A stretch of DNA of 64,000 nt, taken from assembly GCA_043228905.1 (NCBI GenBank), contig JBHGNT010000005.1:558001-622000 (forward strand). The letters run 5' to 3'. The first letter of the stretch is position 1; every line of letters starts with the position of its first letter. Both the position numbers and the translations under genes were made by a program. The stretch is from Azolla caroliniana (lineage: Eukaryota; Polypodiophyta). Below are positions 1 to 11,702 of the stretch, piece by piece. The notes below the pieces were generated by a model. That model was not told the origin of the DNA, did not search any database, and saw nothing but the letters and a program-made list of their open reading frames with translations.

Positions 1-2103
1 AGTGAAGAAGTATGGCCTTACACTTCTCATGGCACAAGATGAGAATGTGAAGAAGTTTATAACAGGTGTTACAACCCAACTTTCAGGTACATGATCCTAC
101 ATAACTAATAGTGTTAGTAGAATATGATATGTGAACTCACCATCATCTGCTACACTTTTCAGCTTGGCTTGAAACTGGGAAGTTGCAGCGGGTTGTCCTG
201 GTTATCATCGATCAAGCAACCTCTGAAACACTTGAGAGATGGAACTTCGTTATTGAAGCTGACCAAGAGGTTCTTGAAAAAGGGTATGTTCTTCTTCCCA
301 AACCTCACGTACAACATTAATTAGTTTTTAATGTTGTTTTTTCCAAACCTCATATATAAAATTCTTGTGTTTTGCAATTTTTTTTCAAAATCTCATATAC
401 AGTATCGATAGATTATTCGAGCCCTCTCTCCAATCTATACTAAAAGCATAAAAAGATTTTCGAGTTCCTTCTCAAACCCTCATATATAGAGTTAATGAGT
501 TTTCAGGTTCTCAGTCAAACTTCATGTATAGTTTTATAATTCTCTCATGTTCTGGATGCTACTGATAGACAATGAAATGTAGAACATATAAGTATTTGTC
601 CCAACCTTGCTTATAGAGTCAATGGTTTTCCACTTTCTTCTCAAGCCTTGCATATAGATTGGATTATTGGTATTTATGTTTAGAATGTGAGCATTGTGAT
701 GAATTGCGAACATTGGAATCTCAAAAAATTAATTGTATAGGACATGAGAATATTTTTCTCTAAACTCGCCTATATAGATAGCAATCATTATTGGTATCTA
801 TGTGAAATGTTGGACATATGAGTATCTCTCTCTAATGTCACTCATATAATTAATGCTTAAAGCTTCACATGTGGATAGCATTATTTATGTTTAAGTTGTG
901 GATGAAAGCCTTGTGATGAATTGTTAACTCCTGGATCTCAACTATTTAATTGTACAAGACCCTTCAACCTCAGTCTGACTAATGGTGCATGTACACTCTT
1001 GTAGGCTTAATCTCTTTTTATGGGCCTTTAGGCTGTCTACTACTGGTTACTCTGTCTATAGCTGTAGCATGAATTCTGTCCTACATGTAAGTAAGAGCTT
1101 TATGGACAAAGGATTTAACTGTGAGTGTTATAATATGCATGAAGACTAACTTTAGAGGAAGTATCATAACTAACTTGTTTATATGCGAAGACGCGGCCAG
1201 GCACTAATTCAAATGTTGTTTTGCATAGTGATAAATGTTTTATGGAATGCTTATAAGTTTTTGGCTTGTCAGAATGAACTTTTTTGTCATGTCCAATTTT
1301 TGACATATAAATGAATGTTTTTGGCATGTTCGGGAATGTTTGTCACATTAAAGAAATAACTGTTTTAGGTATGTAGATCATGGTTTTTGACATTAAAGTT
1401 TTGGTTTTGTCATGTTGATGAAATGAGTGAAATATTATTCAGGATGTTTCTCGGTCACCTTAACTGAAGCAGATATTCTTTGTTTGTATACATTTTAATA
1501 TTAGTGTGTCAAAGAGAAAGAGTGATGCAGACATTATGAAGGAGATTCAAGCAATCATGCGGCAGATCACTTCTTGTGTTACATTCCTTCCTTGCTTGAA
1601 CACCACATGTAAGCATCGAAAACCAGAAGGAACGTTTCTCTATGTTCTTGATGAGGAAATTAAACACCAGAAGGAATGTTTCTCTAATTTTCTTGATGAG
1701 GAAATTAAATAATCATGATCTATTTATGTGTTCATTTGTACTGCAGGTATTTTTGATGTGCTAGCATACACGGACAAAGATGCCATGGTTCCAATGACAT
1801 GGGCAGACAGTGATGCGAAGATCATAGAGAACCCACAAGTTGTCAAACTAAGGTCTTTTGATACAAAGGTATACAAAATCTTTTCTCTATCTATTTTTGT
1901 TTTTTGTATGCATACATGTTAACTCACTTGGCTTGATGTTGATGTCATCATTGGTAACTTTAGAAATCACAGTAGACATTTTTGGATTCTTTTTTAACAA
2001 TATCTTTCCAATGCTTAAAGTTCTATCACATTTTCGTTTTTTGTAGGTGCATAAAATTGATGCGTCAGTGGCATTCAAATTGGGATCGGATGAGACTGAC
2101 TGA
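1..2103 (+). CDS. MAD2: Mitotic spindle checkpoint protein MAD2 (3' part, five exons)
   Basis: HORMA-domain protein that senses unattached kinetochores and inhibits the anaphase-promoting complex through CDC20. I read exons 1-86, 163-283, 1505-1608, 1747-1868 and 2047-2103; every junction has GT-AG ends and the frame is kept, giving 162 residues. The first exon starts in mid-codon, so about 45 N-terminal residues lie left of the window; the full protein is usually near 205-210 residues. Family signatures visible are the RWNF stretch in exon 2, EIMKEIQAIMRQ in exon 3, VLAYTDKD with a following MTW in exon 4 and FDTKVHKID across the last junction, which is the safety-belt end of the HORMA fold. 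The tail ends GSDETD. Intron 2 (284-1504) is long and filled with degenerate AT-rich repeats; intron 3 holds a 44/45-bp duplication just after the exon. No defect is seen in the part present. Confidence 0.93.
1622..1710 (+). repeat. 44/45-bp tandem duplication in a MAD2 intron
   Basis: Two adjacent copies beginning accagaagga start at 1622 and 1666; they differ by a few bases and one indel. The copies lie in the intron right after exon 3 of MAD2. The reading frame of exon 3 stays open through both copies and stops at 1710-1712, so intron retention would add a short repetitive tail. Confidence 0.8.
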
Positions 2104-3985
2104 CCATATCACAAGTTTTTTCTTTTGTTTGTGGTTTTTTTTCTATTGTAAATAACATTTTGAAAAGTTTCCTCCTGATCAATTATGGTAAAAAGAATTG
2201 TTTGTGTTCTTTTTCCCTGTTGTTTAAACACTTTTCTTGGACTCCTGATGCCTAGTAATGTATTGTATCTGTTTACAAATTTGGTTTCAGTGACATGTAT
2301 CATGAGATTAGTTGTTGCCTTCTGATTACACCAATTGTGGTGATATGATAGTGGTTTGCTTTGCATGTTTTGAGAGGTAACATTATTTAATTTGTTCCTT
2401 TTTACTATGCCAATGATGTTTATCACTGTTAACTTCTATGTCCATTTTATGATATTTAATTTACTTTCTTTGCCAATAGATGTCCTAAATAGTCTTTAGT
2501 TGGAGAGTTCTGTTGGATAGATTGTCATCATTATAGATTATTATAATTTGCAACATGGGTGTGTAGCATCGAACAAATTGGTATGACAATTTGGACTTTG
2601 TTTCTGGCCACAAATGAAAGTTCCTATTGGAATGGCAAAGTAAAATTCTAGTAATGAAATTTTTGCTATCTGAGTTTGATAGGCATGTATGCGGTCTCCA
2701 ATATTAACTAGTCTTGACACTGTTTGTAATCAGTCTTGTGCGGTTGTAATCTACAACACTGTGCTGATGAAATATCCCAATAGAATAGCAAATTAAAATG
2801 ATAGTAATGAAAATCTTCTGTCTGAGTTTGATAAGCATCTATGCGGGACACACAATTTCTCCTTGTTCTCAATTGACCTTGATGTGGTTATAATCTACAA
2901 CACCTTGTTGATGCATGATCTAAATGGTTCTTGAAACATGATTTGTTACACATAATTGGTCTGTAAGGCTTTGACATAGAACATTGTAATTTTCACCTTG
3001 TTGTATGACTCCATGTGCAAAATATCAATAATTGGAGTAGGTAAAAGAAAATGCAGGAAACTTGGAATAAGTTGAAAGGAACAAAGGTACATAGTACAAT
3101 CTACTTGTATAAGTGTGGTTTTGCCCATGTCATTGGCAAGCCATGATTATTTAAATGGCATTTATGTGAGCAACCTTCATAGTAGTGGAGATATGAACTT
3201 ACGATTGTGGTTAAGTGCACATTATCAACGTATGGTCGAAGCCACTTGAAAAGGTCTCCTTACGACTTGCTACATATCATCATTGCCTTGTCCATGATGC
3301 TTGAACAATGATCCTTGTAATCTACCACATCATTGGTGGTGAAGCTATGATTTTCAACCACATGCATGAGATTCTCACCATGACATATTAATACATGGGT
3401 AAATTATCAAACACATGTGCTGGTCATAAGAAGATCTTAGTGACATTGGAATAATTTGAAAGAAATAGCACACATTGTAGAGTTATTGGCAACCATGATT
3501 GAGAATGAGTCATATATAAATTAAGAGCCTAACATGGGATCTCAACCATGACTTTGCAAGAACCATGCACTCCTTGGTAATGCACATATCATTATTTAGA
3601 GCAACCATAGAGCATATTTTGATCTTTTCACATTGAGTGATGAGTTTGATGATATGGATACACATATAGCTTGGGATTAATTTAAGTTTAATGTACCCAA
3701 TCTTAATGAGTTCACACATGTTGCAGACTCTATGCCTTAATTCAAACAACGATCGAATCTTTGTGTATATCTTTGGAGAGTTTGAATTACTATTGACTTG
3801 GAGTGCTTGTCCTATTGTTGCTAGAAGTTTCCCACTAGTAAGATTTGAAATAGAGTTATTCTATTGGAACTCAAGAGTCAAATATAAGTATTTTCCTTTT
3901 CTAAAACCAGGTGGAATTATTTCAGATTTCTTCATTTATTCTGAATCTCAGTCCTAACCTCCATAGAGATGGGGTTTTCTGAAAG
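2104..3985. other. Intergenic stretch after MAD2
   Basis: No coding region is recognised here. A diverged direct repeat of about 75 bp is visible at roughly 2626-2700 and 2776-2850; both copies contain tagtaatgaaa and tgagtttgata followed by an atgcgg word. The remainder is unremarkable AT-rich sequence. Confidence 0.6.
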
Positions 3986-4339
3986 ATGAAGATAGTGATA
4001 TACCGATACTTTTTTCCCTTCCTTGCATTAACTGCAGAAGATGTTTCCATTGAAGAGATGGAGTTTATGAACCCTAAGTTTCAATGGGTTCTGAACAACG
4101 AACTTGAAATCAAATCCATATTTGGCTATGCGCATAATTCATATGTATTTTATGATTCTATGGCAAGGAAATGGAAAGATTTATCAAGACAAATGGGGTT
4201 TATCAGAATGTGGAACTCTTGTGGAAGGAATACTTCAGAGATCCTTCAATGTGGTATCACAAAAATACCAAGGTATGGAAAATCCTTCTTTTCTACGTAT
4301 ATGTATTGCCTATTGGATCGGAGTGAGGAAGAGAAATAA
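3986..4339 (+). other. Unrecognised open frame, possible transposon remnant
   Basis: An open frame of 117 codons begins at an ATG at 3986. Its translation (VSIEEMEFMNPKFQWVL is a sample) matches no family I can name. An overlapping second frame at 4104-4397 also stays open and contains WIGVRKRNNKIEEN, which has the look of plant retroelement debris. No splice context or start context supports a host gene. I leave it as an unassigned frame and make no functional claim. Confidence 0.2.
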
Positions 4340-7300
4340 CAAAATAGAAGAAAATATTTTTTTTGTTTGTTCTACTACAAACCGAACCCACCTATGAGAC
4401 AAATCTCTATGGGTGTCAAGAATGAAAGAAAATGACGAGATACATTAGATAGAAAGATGATATATTGTGTTTTTTCTTGAAAGACTAATATGAGAACCTA
4501 TAAATTCAGAAAGAGTAACCTGAGAGAGATGGTTCAAAGGGTTCAGGCATGTATTAGTAATGATTATTGCTTATGGTTTCTTCTATCTATAAGTATAAAG
4601 CATATACATGTGCCTCAGAGGTGGGGCCAGCTGTGTGTCCGACTTGGAGAAGTTGCACAGGTTTGGTGGATTTGAATATTAATTGATGATGGGAAGCATT
4701 GGCAAATGGCTGTGATTGCTTCAAATTGTAGTGTGAGAAGCTCCCTGTCTTTGATCTGTAGCTTGGAGTGAAGTGTGTGCAGATGTGGTCGGATCTTACT
4801 AGGCATCTCCATGCTCCATTCCCAATTCCATGATCATGGCTATCAGCGTTGGTGGAGAGTGATTGTCCGTCTCGTTTTGAATAGCATGACCCTGATGATA
4901 TGTGGTTCAGTGTTTCTCATTATTTCCTTGTAGGTCGTTCCAACATGTAGGGTTTACATGAGTGCAACATTTTTCAAATTTCCATTTTTGGCGTCCCCAT
5001 TCCATTGGACAATTAATGTCTCTGCCAGGCATGTTAAGATGTCCATCATGAGCATATCATTAAGTCATCAGGTGATAGCTCAAACAGTGTATCCACGTCA
5101 CATAACTTAAACCAGTTGTATGTGCCCAACTGGAAGAGCAAACTTTGCCTGTTTGTATCTTGGGTTGATAGGCAAGATACAATCATATTCTTCACTTTCA
5201 TCAAACTCTCTAGCTCAATGAATTGCAACCCCATTTTAAGGATCATCACTGACTATGGAGTGTTTGCATCACCCCAAGGTGGTATTGTAGGAACATTGCT
5301 TGAACCTTCTGAAAGTTGTTCCATCTAGAGGGAGGTATGCATCTGACCCAACCTCAGACGAAAAAGAAAGAAAGATATATTAATCTCTCCCCAAGGCCAA
5401 CATCATCCTATCAGATAAATCACATTTACGAATATTGGTGATTTCGTCTGCCATACTGAGATGGAATTATCTTTGAGATGTTTTGCAAGCATGTAATGGG
5501 TAGTAATGAGTAGGTGGTATAAAGATGCTATGAAAATTTTTTACAAGTGCATCACAGTATACTCATGCAGATCGGACGTGGCAAACCATTATTTTGATGA
5601 TTTGATTATACTATGACCTGTGTGCCATATATCTTGGCAGTCACAGTTTCTTTTGTTGTTGGCATTCCTCTACTCATTGTATTGTGATTCCTTGGCATAT
5701 TGCAAATGGATATGAAGAGTTACGGAAGAAATCTGATGATGTGCGATAGTCCTTTCATCCCCCATGCTAATTTAAGGGTTGGTTCCCTATGCTTTTGAAG
5801 CTCAAGCAACATTCGGCTAAACTGACATTGGCAAGCCTTGTCCATCATTTGTCAAATGGTGATGGACTCCACTTAAACGTGTCGCATAAACGTGTGTGCG
5901 TATGCTACTCGAGCGAGACCACTAGGGTCTTGGACCAAGGGGAATATGAAGATGTGTGAGAAGGGCCTCTAAATCCCCTCTGTAAGTTTCCCTATGAAAA
6001 TCCGCTCCTTTCATGTGCCATAGTTTAGACCAGGGTTACGTGGCAAATCACTTGATTCGGCAAACAAAGGAGGCAAACATTCAGAGGTGAACGTAGGAGG
6101 GAGGTGGAGACTCCTGAGGTGAACGAAGAGAGCCGAAGGCTTGCCTAGCAGCAACCACATAACCCTCCTCACTCTCACACATACATACACAATGGCTTAG
6201 GGTAATCAACACGCGATAGGCGTCAATCACACAAGATTAGCACTAATGCACATGACACGCTCACACATACACACACAATGGTCTCACACATACACACACG
6301 ATGGCTTAGGGTAATTAACAGGCAATAAGCGTCAATGAAGTGAGATTAGCAAAGTCGTCAACGTGCAATGAGCTCGGTTATGATGAAGACAACAAAACCC
6401 TCAAAGTAGAAGAGGGTGATGGAGAAGAAGTAAAAACTAAATAAAAATATACCTCGACAACAAAGCTCCTAGAGTCAAGCTCCCAAAATACAAAATTGTC
6501 AAACTCCTAAATGAATCCTCTTCCCCTCCTTTATAGAGAGAAAGGCGCCAATACCTACCTGTCTCATTCGATGCATACCTACCCTTTGTTTATTCATATC
6601 CCCGTATAATGTGCATCTACATCCTCATGCACAACCTGCACTCTATCGTGGAACTCCTTTTTATACAATAGATCCACTCCTCTAGAGCCTCTAATGCTTC
6701 TTGGCGTCCGTGGGTGGGGATGACATACTGATTCCCATCTATATCCGTATACATATGGGAGTTTACTAGCCATGCATTCATGGGTCTTTATATACATACC
6801 AATAATTGTGTTTTTCAAGGTATCTCCAAATACCCAGAAAGAGGAAGAAAGAAAGAAAATTATATCAATAATATATTAACATCTTTTAAGAGGCCAAAAT
6901 GGCCTATAAAACCAAACAAGAGATTACATCTTAAGTGTTGACTCATCTTTGAGAATAAAAAATCAAAATAAGTAAATTTTACCAAGTAAAAAAAGTAAAG
7001 AAGATAAAAAGAGACTAAAGAGCCTTTTTTTGGTACATGTAAGATTCTAAAGTCAAATGTATTGTAATTTGTCTTCGAAAGATCTCTCGCATACGTCAAT
7101 CCAGAATGGAGAGGTCTCCGAAGTGAGGGAAGCACTTACGATGGTTGGAGATGATGGTCTTTATTTGTCAATGACAATGATGGTGAGATCATGGTCCACA
7201 GGACCGAGGCCTACATGCACGACAAATTGCTATTGTTCGATCTATTGTAACCCCTACGTTATGTGTTGGTCAATAGTCCATTTGTGTAGCCTTTGATTGA

Positions 7301-7739
7301 CTTATAGGATGAGTAGGAGTGATAGGGCTAAATAAAGTGGTGATTGTTCTTTGTTGATGAGCGTCTGTCGCTATATTGTTGTCCTTCAACAACTTTTCCT
7401 TGTGTCTCTTGAGATTTACCAAGAAAAGCCCCAAGCACCATTGGTCGTCATATTCAATTACCTTGTGTAGTGGGCTAAAGCCTCTTGTTTCATAAAAGCA
7501 CTGCACTGACATAGTGTTCTTCAGGTTCCACTCCCTGATGACACAATTGGCAAACTCTTTCTTCTAGAGGTATTCATGCATATCTGCCTATCTCAATCTC
7601 TAATTGATGTGATGAACTTTTCAGCTGAAATATCACATTGTGCAGCTGATAGGATAATGCATGTGCATATAATAAATATGGCACGATGATAAATCTATCT
7701 TCCGATGTGTGTAAAAAGTGTCTTATAGTGGGTTATCTT
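4340..7739. other. Intergenic stretch with short duplications
   Basis: No gene is recognised. The notable content is a two-copy direct repeat near 6176-6352, described separately. The rest is AT-rich with only short chance open frames on both strands. Confidence 0.55.
6176..6352. repeat. 109-bp period direct duplication with CA-rich heads
   Basis: The word atggcttagggtaat occurs at 6192 and 6301, giving a 109-bp period. Both copies open with cacacatacac-type sequence and continue into a caatragcgtcaat stretch and agattagca. A partial third CA-rich head lies between them. Confidence 0.75.
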
Positions 7740-7779
7740 CCAAATAAGTGATATTTTGGTCACCTTGAGTACCTTCCTT

Positions 7780-8640
7780 TAGGGAGCTCCCAAAACCGCT
7801 GGATACAGGTCACTGATCGGGATAATGCCTCAATGATAATAGGGGCTGCTCCTTTCTCTGGCCCAAAGTATATCATGGGGCAGATTTGCTCCTTATCATG
7901 TGGGCTGCATATCCATGAGAAAGTTGGGCATAAGGAGAACCTAGGCCCCGTAAAGTTACTCCTAAGATGTGTAGGAGTGTGTGTAAGCCACCTTTTCCTC
8001 TCCCAAGAAGAATTCTGGTTCTGACCTTGTTTCCCATTCTGGTGATTTACAAAAGCGTGTCCATACAAAATACTTTTGAGGCGTTTGGATGTCTTAGTCC
8101 CTGTAGAGAGTCAGAAATCAGCACAATATCATAATCATATAGTAATACTTGTATGGCTATAGCTGTTAGGCATGCTCCCAAACCCCTGAATCTCTCTATA
8201 TGATGTGATGCCACATCTATATAGAGACCCAAGAGTGTGCGTGAGAGTGGGCATCCTTGGTTTACTCCAATTGTGTTAGCCACAGCTTCTAACAAACTAT
8301 TGGGAGACTGCACTTTTTCTGACACAGATTCATACAGTGCATAGCTTCCCCATTGCATATCTATAGGGACACTACGAGCTTCTAGCTGTTGCATAAGCCA
8401 AGCACACAGCACAGTGTCAAAGGCTTTTTGGAACCCCTTCCAACAGCCTTCTTTTTCCAGTTGCTCTGTTGGTATACTCAATTCTGACTCTAGGATTGAA
8501 CCATATAGTTTATCCAATTAATGATCAATCATGATTGTCCTATAGTTTCTCAACATCAAGGGGACCAGTATACTCTTGAGGATTGGCACCATGGTATGTT
8601 CTGTTCATCAAGAGGACTGGTATATTCCATCCTTCACCTC
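7780..8640 (-). pseudogene. LINE-type reverse transcriptase remnant
   Basis: Reverse-strand relic of a non-LTR retrotransposon polymerase. From the right it carries NYRTIM near 8540, KLYGSILESELS near 8500, KAFDTV near 8420, the GVNQGCPLSRTLLGLYID block near 8250 and the catalytic region near 8120, then a downstream FTGPRF and GAAPIIIEAL block at 7780-7960. These are the ordered motifs of LINE reverse transcriptases. It is broken: a stop at 8518-8520, missing sequence between the ESELS and KAFDTV blocks, frameshifts after 8047, and the catalytic Y-A-D-D reads YDYD, so the third residue aspartate is lost. It cannot encode an active enzyme. The right end is close to an assembly gap, so the 5' extent is unknown. 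Confidence 0.8.
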
Positions 8641-8738
8641 AAAACGTAGATATGCATGATTTGATACCAAGCGAATAGTTATAGTGAACTCTATTATTTC
8701 AGGTATAAGAGATGGAGATCCCATCAGGTAATGGACTA

Positions 8739-8838
8739 NNNNNNNNNNNNNNNNNNNNNNNNNNNNNNNNNNNNNNNNNNNNNNNNNNNNNNNNNNNNNN
8801 NNNNNNNNNNNNNNNNNNNNNNNNNNNNNNNNNNNNNN
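8739..8838. other. Assembly gap of 100 N
   Basis: Exactly 100 ambiguous bases, the conventional size for a gap of unknown length. LINE fragments of opposite orientation lie on its two sides. Confidence 0.99.
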
Positions 8839-9560
8839 AACCATTACATCTTTTGGGGTAGAAGTCTTAGGATCATGGCAACATGCGATGTGAATGGGAG
8901 AGTTGTATGGGGGTCCTTCCAGGAGCTAAAGTTAACAGGGGAAGGTTGGGTGGAACAATTAAACGCCTATGGTCATGGATTTATAGTGCAGGGTGGCAAT
9001 GTGTTTGAATGTGTTGGAGTTCGACCTGGTACAAACTCTTAATTTTTTGAGGAGATATGGATGACGGTGGCTTGCTTAACGGTTTGGCACATTTGGACCA
9101 AGCGTTTTAAGTTTGTTTTTCAACAACACAAGCTCCCAAGCGATGAGGTGTTGTTAAACATCTGGTTCTACCTGGTATGTTGGTTGCAAGGACAGTACGA
9201 TTCGATTTAGGGGGAATCAGATGAAATAGAAAGAACTCGGTCAAAGTTTATGTTGAAATGGGGTAGTTCTCCCTTGGTGGTCAGATCATCATCAGGGTCT
9301 AAATGGAACTACCAAGCACCCAGATGGTTGTTCCTGCCAATGGCTTCCATTAGTGACAAAGAGTTGTAAATATGTATAGTTGTGTTACAAGGTAGTTACC
9401 ATGTTAAAAGAGTTGATGGGATACTTTTGTTGTAAATGAGGGGGTAGGGACTATGATCACTTTGGTGAGAAGACTAGAGTGAGTTTTGCTGAAATTTGTC
9501 GGTCTTTGATGTACTTTGTTTGCTAACTAATGCGAATTAGTGTTTTTTTTGGAGGAAAAA
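8839..9560 (+). pseudogene. LINE 3' end remnant
   Basis: Forward-strand translation gives a short open piece to 9042, then, after a stop, LTVWHIWTKRFKFVFQQ followed by an IWFYLVCWLQGQYDSI block and, further on, KWNYQAPRWLF. This order (Trp-rich helix, arginine/phenylalanine block, KWNY-P-W) is the C-terminal region of plant LINE polyproteins after the zinc-binding segment. Several stops interrupt it. The segment closes with an AACTAATG word and T- and A-runs at about 9520-9560, as expected of a LINE 3' terminus. The homologous remnant at 29.0-29.45 kb shares the same layout. The 5' part is lost in the gap. Confidence 0.6.
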
Positions 9561-11683
9561 AAAACACATTACACATCTATAATTTGGAAGCATAATGGTA
9601 AAGCTTGTGGGTTTATGCCTCACTGATGCCTTTAATGCTACTTCAATATAATGATTTCCATCATTTTAGTTTGTGATTATGAAGGTACGCACACATCTCA
9701 ATACAAAGAACCCCAAAATTAATTTCCCTTTCAATTTACATACCTATTATGGTACTATGCCGATACCATAAAAAGAGAACCCATTTCTTAACATCTAATT
9801 ATACGATCTATCTCGAGCCTAAGGCAATCAAACACTACTTACATGATGATGATATTTCCCATGATTGCATTTATTTTTTTATTTCCAAAACACACTACTT
9901 TGCATTAGTTAGCAAATAGAATACACCAGAGTTTATCCAAATCCATAGTGGGATCAACATATACAACTCGGAGGAACAACCCATAATTGCATTTTAGATC
10001 CATTGGTGATGAATGTTTAATAATAAAGTCATTGTAAGGTTGTTTTCCTCTCAATATAATGATTCCTAAAAGTCTTGTACTGTTAATAATCCTAAAAAGA
10101 GTTGGAAAACATAATATGAACAATGAAAAATAAATTATAGCAAACATTTCCTATAATTCCCATGCTTTTACAGACACGCACACACACACGCACTTGTTAC
10201 TTAGCTTTCCAATAATATAGATATCTCTATTTTTCTTCTTCTTAAAAGTGACACATGTATTAAAGCAACACGACAATACAAAAAACCTTAGTTATCCTTA
10301 TTATAATAGTTTGTCTAGATCTTATGGTAAAGGTTAAACCCTCCAAGGTGTCGTAAGACTAGATAACATAAAGGCAACTTTCTCAAGGACAAGGTGTCCA
10401 CACATATCCATACAAAGAACTGCAAAATCAAATTTCCGTTCAATCAATGTACCTATCACGGTACTCCATGGAGACCATAAAAAACGAACCCATTTTGTAA
10501 CCTCCAATTATATGATCTACCTCAACACTTCAGGCAATCAAACACTACTTGTATGACAAGCAAGGTAACTTTTTCGATCTTGAGCTTCTCCAAATGTACT
10601 TGTATCATTACAATTGGTTGGGTGGACAATAGAAGGTAATCATCCGATTAAAGATTGCTATCTCTTTGGCCAAAATATTCTACTATCTAGCCATTAAGGA
10701 CCTAATGTCTCCATTACCCAAAGGGCACAAAAGAGAGACAACTTTTAGTAAAGGGTTATGAGACAAACTTTCTATGAATCGTACTTCTTGTTGGAATTGT
10801 ACGTTTTTGGACAATGATGCAAGAGAACCTTTGAGTTGCCCAACTAAAGCCTTAAAAAAACAATTGTCGAATACATCCAATTCAAGCTTTTGCCATCATA
10901 AGATGTGAAAGTGCATACTCCTCTTCATTGTTTATATCATCTTCCAATATTGTCACAGCTTGAACCTTCTCCTTCTCCTATGATGATGAAAAAAACATTG
11001 ACCATGTAGTCGCATTATCTAATCAAACAAGTAATTAGGAGCTAAAAGAGATGGGAAAAGTTTAATATGATCATGAATAATTGCTTATCAAATATGTGTT
11101 GAGATTACCATAGGCCTCTAAACAATTTCCATTCAATCCATGCATGGAAGCATGTAACTCACAAAAAATTTAAGCGACTAACACTTACGATCATCTCAAT
11201 CATGCTTCATACCTATCAAACAATATTGTCGATGATTATGTTCCATAAGGTATTGTAGAGCGTGAAACAATAGCCTAGACATCCAACAATTAATCATGTG
11301 TGGGGGTAGGAACACCAACAACACTAGATATGATGGTTGTTGGACAAGTGCCACCATTTACATTTGTATCACTGCACGCGAAATCACATAATGATGGGCA
11401 AATAGTTGAATATTAGAGAGGCAAAAATATCCCATGTTGCAATGTGAATTTTGGCCTTCTTCTTTTTTGTCATATTACTCATTGAAAGATAAAATGCCAA
11501 AGAAAGAAAGAATTGAGTCTAAGGGCCTCCCTTGTTATTAAAATTCAAAAATCACCATCCACCATTGATATGTACATTTCAAGAAAATTGGAAAAGGATC
11601 TAATGATGCATACCTAAATGCGTCATCGTGCTTTGAATAAACGTAATCCCAACCAAGTCCACATTATTTAGTCAGGTGGTTTT

Positions 11684-11702
11684 TTTAGGGTTTAGGGTTT
11701 AT
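11684..11702 (+). repeat. Interstitial telomere-type TTTAGGG run
   Basis: Two and a half copies of the plant telomere unit TTTAGGG read on the + strand. The run is short and followed by unrelated sequence, so this is an internal site and no chromosome end. Confidence 0.85.

Noticed and set aside
9585-9640. tRNA-like A-box (agcataatggtaaagc), possible SINE head
   Set aside because: No matching B-box at the proper distance and no tail or duplication, so neither tRNA nor SINE can be supported.
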